A stretch of DNA of 7,000 nt, taken from NCBI GenBank assembly GCA_011049095.1, contig DSDE01000367.1, forward strand, positions 1 to 7,000, given 5' to 3'. The position numbers and the translations under genes are program-made. Below the pieces are notes generated by a model. The model saw only the letters and a program-made list of their open reading frames with translations. It ran no database searches and had not been told where the DNA came from. Of this stretch, positions 4,392 through 7,000 are shown piece by piece. The stretch comes from Fidelibacterota bacterium. GTDB lineage: Bacteria > Fidelibacterota > Fidelibacteria > Fidelibacterales > DSDE01. The first letter of the stretch is position 1; each line of letters opens with the position of its first letter.

Positions 4392-6854
4392 TTAGCTATT
4401 TTTCCAGATAAAAAACTTTTTTACAGGCTCCAGAAAGTGGCTTAAGGAGGCATAGCCCTTTTTGCGGCTATATGTATTAGGAAAAGTCGCATAGCAGATA
4501 TGGATTTCTGATTTGGAGCGGCTAAGGGCCACGTAGAGCAGTCTGGCCATCTCTTCCCGCTGCTCTGCTTTGATACTGCTGAAATAGTTTATGTCATCGG
4601 CATCGGGAATGATGACCCGCTGAAATTCCATCCCTTTTGCTTTGTGAATGGTAGATAATAAAATCTGCTCATTCCCCAAAACCAAGTCGGCTTCTTTATA
4701 GAGGCGATAGCGGGGTAAAATCTTTTTTAGCAATTGAAGCGGCGGCAGGGCAGGACATTGGGCATCCATATGCCGCAGCAGCCGCTCGAGTTCCTCAAAA
4801 TCTTCATCAACATAGGGCTTGATAAAGGGTTTGGTAAATTCAAAGAAGCGATTAATCAAGGCTCGCATGCTTTGTGGCTTTTGAGAATGCTGCAGCGCCT
4901 GCCAGGGCTCGCCCATTCTTTGCCGAAATTGATTAATTATTTTACTGTTATCGCTGAGAAACTGATACTGTTTATGCAAAAAGCTGCCGGTTTTTGCTGC
5001 CAGAAATTGTGCCAGATTTAGGGTGGCTTTCACATCATCCAGGGCATTATGACTATTGACTCCTTCGAGGGAAAATTTTTCCAGGAGCGATTTCAGTTTA
5101 TAGCTGTGGAGTGTGGGAAAGAGCCGGCGCGTCAACGTGATAGTGTCATAAATCTCTATGATTTTTGGAAAGGGGATGGCTTCTCTCTCGAAGTTATTTT
5201 TTAGAATCAGCAGATCAAAGTCGCTGTTGTGGGCTAAAACGACGGCGCCATTCAGCCATTTTGCAAATTCTGTCAGCACCGATTTCCGTTCCTGGCCAAT
5301 ACTTTGGAGCAGTTCATTATTGATTAGATGAACCGATTCGGATTCGCCAATCTCTTGTTGGGTTTGCAGGTATTGGTTAAAGGTGCGGCTTATTTCTCCA
5401 TGCTGCCATTCCACTGCGGCAATCTGAATGATATCGTCCTTTTCAGTGTCCAGCCCTACAGTTTCGGTGTCTAAAAGGACGATTCTTTCGTTATAGAAGT
5501 GATGATTAAAGCGGCTTATGAGGGAATGCTTTTCATTTTCAGGCTCCATCATTTCGGCAGGACTCATTCCTAATTCAAAAAGCTGCGTCATAAAGTTGCG
5601 GGCATCGGTGAGAGTAATAGAAGGGACAGCCAGCCAGAGAAGGCGGCTCCAGGCCATGCGGTCATTGTCAGAAATAAGGGCATTGAGCCAGGCCATCAGG
5701 TCTTTGGTGATGCGCCGCCGAAAAAGATCAAAGCCAGAGATACGAAAATGGCTGAGTCTGGCAATATTTAATGAAAAACTCAGCTCATCGGCTCTTCTAT
5801 TGGTCCGCACCAGAATCGCTGTCATTCCCGCGTCCTCTTTGCTCAGCAAATCAGGCAGCAGTTTTTCGGCTATGTAATCGTCCTGGACTTCAGTGGGGCC
5901 ATTGATTTTGCTGATAATCATGCTGTTGGGAGCTTGAGGGGCTTTCTTTGCAGCCTGACTTTCGATGACCCACTTCTTTTTGAGATTATGGGTCAGATAG
6001 CAGTTCAGCATGTGGATAATGTACTCCGGTGAGCGAAAATTCAGCGTCAGATTGTGTAGTCGGCTCTTTGTGGCGGCTCGGGTGAGGTTTTCTATACGAG
6101 CACCCATAAATGAAAAAATGGCCTGTTCGTAATCGCCAAAATAGATGCGGAAAGCGTTTGGCCGACCCAGCTTCTCAATGATGGCCCACTGCAGCATATT
6201 GATATCCTGCACTTCATCCACCTGAATCCAGCGAAAATCGGCCAGGCGAAAATGCTTTTCCTGCTGATGGAGGGCGTGGTAAAGATAGAGCAATAGATCA
6301 TCAAAATCTAAGGCCATTAGCTCATTTTTGATGATTTCATATTCAGTGCAGATTTTGTGGATTTCTTCCTGGCTATGGTAAACATAATCTGGGAGGTCCA
6401 GAAGCTCCAGCGGAATCTCCAGGCTAAGCCCTTTGAGAAAGCGATTTACAGTGGCAATCTCTTTTTCTGAGCTGCGGGCTCTTCCATATTTTTTAATCAA
6501 TTGGCTAATAATTTCACTGCTGTCTTCTTCATCAAAAATGATAGCCGCTTTGGGAATCAGTTCATTCTCTAATAGAAAACGGAGGGCAAAACGGTGAATA
6601 TTGCCGATAAAAGGTATTTTTCCGTCTATTTTTTCTGCGACTCTTTCCGCCATCACCCGTGCTGCCCGATTGGTAAAGGTAAGGCAGATCATCTCTTCTG
6701 GCTCCAGCCCTTCTGCCAGCGTATTGAGGACATTGTGACTGAGGATTTCGGTTTTTCCGGTGCCCGCCGGCGCCAGTACCAGATGCTGACCCTCTCGCTG
6801 ACTGATGATGGTTTCCTGTTCGGCCGTCAGTTTGATCTCATTTGGAAAATGCAT
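4392..6854 (-). CDS. UvrD/PcrA-type DNA helicase with a DEDDh 3'-5' exonuclease inserted in domain 2B
   Basis: An 820-residue SF1A helicase. Visible motifs: Q-type LTAEQ (9-13), Walker A APAGTGKT (28-35), Ia LTFTNRAA (58-65), Walker B VDEVQD (212-217), III FGDYEQAIFSFMGA (239-252), IV NFRS (272-275), IVa FRISGFDLF (370-378), V STIHKAKGMEF (734-744) and VI RLLYVALSRSK (771-781). Between IVa and V, where UvrD has domain 2B, lies a complete DnaQ-like fold at about 457-618. It holds exo I DTE (462-464), exo II HNSDFD (542-547) and exo III HNALDD (602-607), i.e. all catalytic acids and the His. It should unwind DNA in the 3'-5' direction using ATP and remove 3' nucleotides with two metal ions, a combination suited to repair excision or recombination. 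There is no RecB/AddA-type nuclease at the C-terminus. ATG 6854 is chosen because AAGGAG lies 6 nt upstream; the frame also extends to a TTG at 6935 without a ribosome site. The stop is 7 bp from the convergent barrel gene. Confidence 0.85.
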   Translation of the reverse strand: MHFPNEIKLTAEQETIISQREGQHLVLAPAGTGKTEILSHNVLNTLAEGLEPEEMICLTFTNRAARVMAERVAEKIDGKIPFIGNIHRFALRFLLENELIPKAAIIFDEEDSSEIISQLIKKYGRARSSEKEIATVNRFLKGLSLEIPLELLDLPDYVYHSQEEIHKICTEYEIIKNELMALDFDDLLLYLYHALHQQEKHFRLADFRWIQVDEVQDINMLQWAIIEKLGRPNAFRIYFGDYEQAIFSFMGARIENLTRAATKSRLHNLTLNFRSPEYIIHMLNCYLTHNLKKKWVIESQAAKKAPQAPNSMIISKINGPTEVQDDYIAEKLLPDLLSKEDAGMTAILVRTNRRADELSFSLNIARLSHFRISGFDLFRRRITKDLMAWLNALISDNDRMAWSRLLWLAVPSITLTDARNFMTQLFELGMSPAEMMEPENEKHSLISRFNHHFYNERIVLLDTETVGLDTEKDDIIQIAAVEWQHGEISRTFNQYLQTQQEIGESESVHLINNELLQSIGQERKSVLTEFAKWLNGAVVLAHNSDFDLLILKNNFEREAIPFPKIIEIYDTITLTRRLFPTLHSYKLKSLLEKFSLEGVNSHNALDDVKATLNLAQFLAAKTGSFLHKQYQFLSDNSKIINQFRQRMGEPWQALQHSQKPQSMRALINRFFEFTKPFIKPYVDEDFEELERLLRHMDAQCPALPPLQLLKKILPRYRLYKEADLVLGNEQILLSTIHKAKGMEFQRVIIPDADDINYFSSIKAEQREEMARLLYVALSRSKSEIHICYATFPNTYSRKKGYASLSHFLEPVKKFFIWKNS

Positions 6855-6860
6855 TTTTTG

Positions 6861-6866
6861 CTCCTT
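6861..6866 (-). promoter_or_regulatory. Ribosome binding site that fixes the helicase start
   Basis: AAGGAG on the minus strand, 6 nt before ATG 6854. It favours the 820-residue product over a 27-residue-longer form starting at a TTG (6935) that has no comparable site. Confidence 0.75.
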
Positions 6867-6923
6867 GGGAAATGATGATTTTAGCTGGCTTATAAAGCTA
6901 ATCTGCTCCTGATTTTTCTCAAT

Positions 6924-6955
6924 GAAAAATAGCAAAGCTGCCGTGAAATATCAAA
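6924..6955 (-). promoter_or_regulatory. Bacteroidota-type promoter for the helicase-exonuclease gene
   Basis: On the minus strand, TTTG (6952-6955), 20 nt, then TATTTTTC (6924-6931, one mismatch in the last base to TAnnTTTG). Transcription would start near 6917-6920, leaving a leader of about 65 nt. A sigma70 reading of the same bases is possible (TTGATA - 17 nt - TATTTT), so the position is supported under both models. The remaining upstream bases to 7000 show no gene. Confidence 0.45.
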
Positions 6956-7000
6956 TAAAAAGAATAGGGATAAATCAGCTAATGATTTGCGGCTTTCACC

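Noticed and set aside
4409..4423. TAAAAAACTTTTTTA inverted repeat as a bidirectional terminator between convergent genes
   Set aside because: The stem is purely A-T with a one-base centre and lies inside the helicase coding region (Lys-Lys-Phe-Phe); it does not form a stable hairpin.
5518..5877. Plus-strand open frame of 119 codons inside the helicase gene
   Set aside because: Arg/Ser-rich antisense shadow of a clearly conserved helicase domain, with no ribosome site.
6855..6935. 27-residue N-terminal extension of the helicase from a TTG at 6935
   Set aside because: No ribosome site precedes it, it overlaps the likely promoter and leader, and AAGGAG-ATG at 6854 places the start just ahead of the usual UvrD N-terminus.

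Overview
The window looks like a chromosomal segment from a bacterium of the FCB superphylum (Bacteroidota, Calditrichota, Marinimicrobiota, KSB1 and relatives). The evidence is a secreted amidase ending in a 'YPNPFN' type IX (Por) sorting domain, and three intergenic promoters that fit the Bacteroidota-type pattern TTTG - about 20 nt - TAnnTTTG rather than the sigma70 consensus. The exact phylum cannot be fixed from the sequence; a non-Bacteroidota FCB lineage is my best guess.

Region 1 (1-412) is mobile DNA. Two IS66-type left ends lie back to back, 11 bp apart. The first element runs off the left edge (minus strand); only its terminal repeat, its leader with a perfect 8-bp palindrome, and the first 19 codons of a likely tnpA are visible. 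The second (142-412) is a 271-bp miniature element bounded by imperfect inverted repeats. It holds only a 54-codon tnpA-like gene and lacks tnpB and tnpC.

Region 2 (445-3682, minus strand) is a two-gene operon. A small exported beta-propeller protein (TolB/PD40-like) is followed, through an ATGA overlap, by a large exported N-acetylmuramoyl-L-alanine amidase. The amidase carries a carboxypeptidase-regulatory-like domain, an Fn3-like domain, a glutamine-amidotransferase-like domain and a C-terminal sorting signal. It is probably a cell-surface or secreted peptidoglycan hydrolase.

Region 3 (3721-4384, plus strand), divergent from region 2, encodes a small outer-membrane beta-barrel with a GTG start.

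Region 4 (4392-6955, minus strand), convergent with the barrel gene and only 7 bp from it, encodes a UvrD/PcrA-type helicase with a complete DEDDh (DnaQ-like) exonuclease inserted inside domain 2B. It is preceded by its own promoter and a strong ribosome binding site. This fusion is the most unusual protein in the window. No tRNA, rRNA, CRISPR array, riboswitch or convincing rho-independent terminator was seen.
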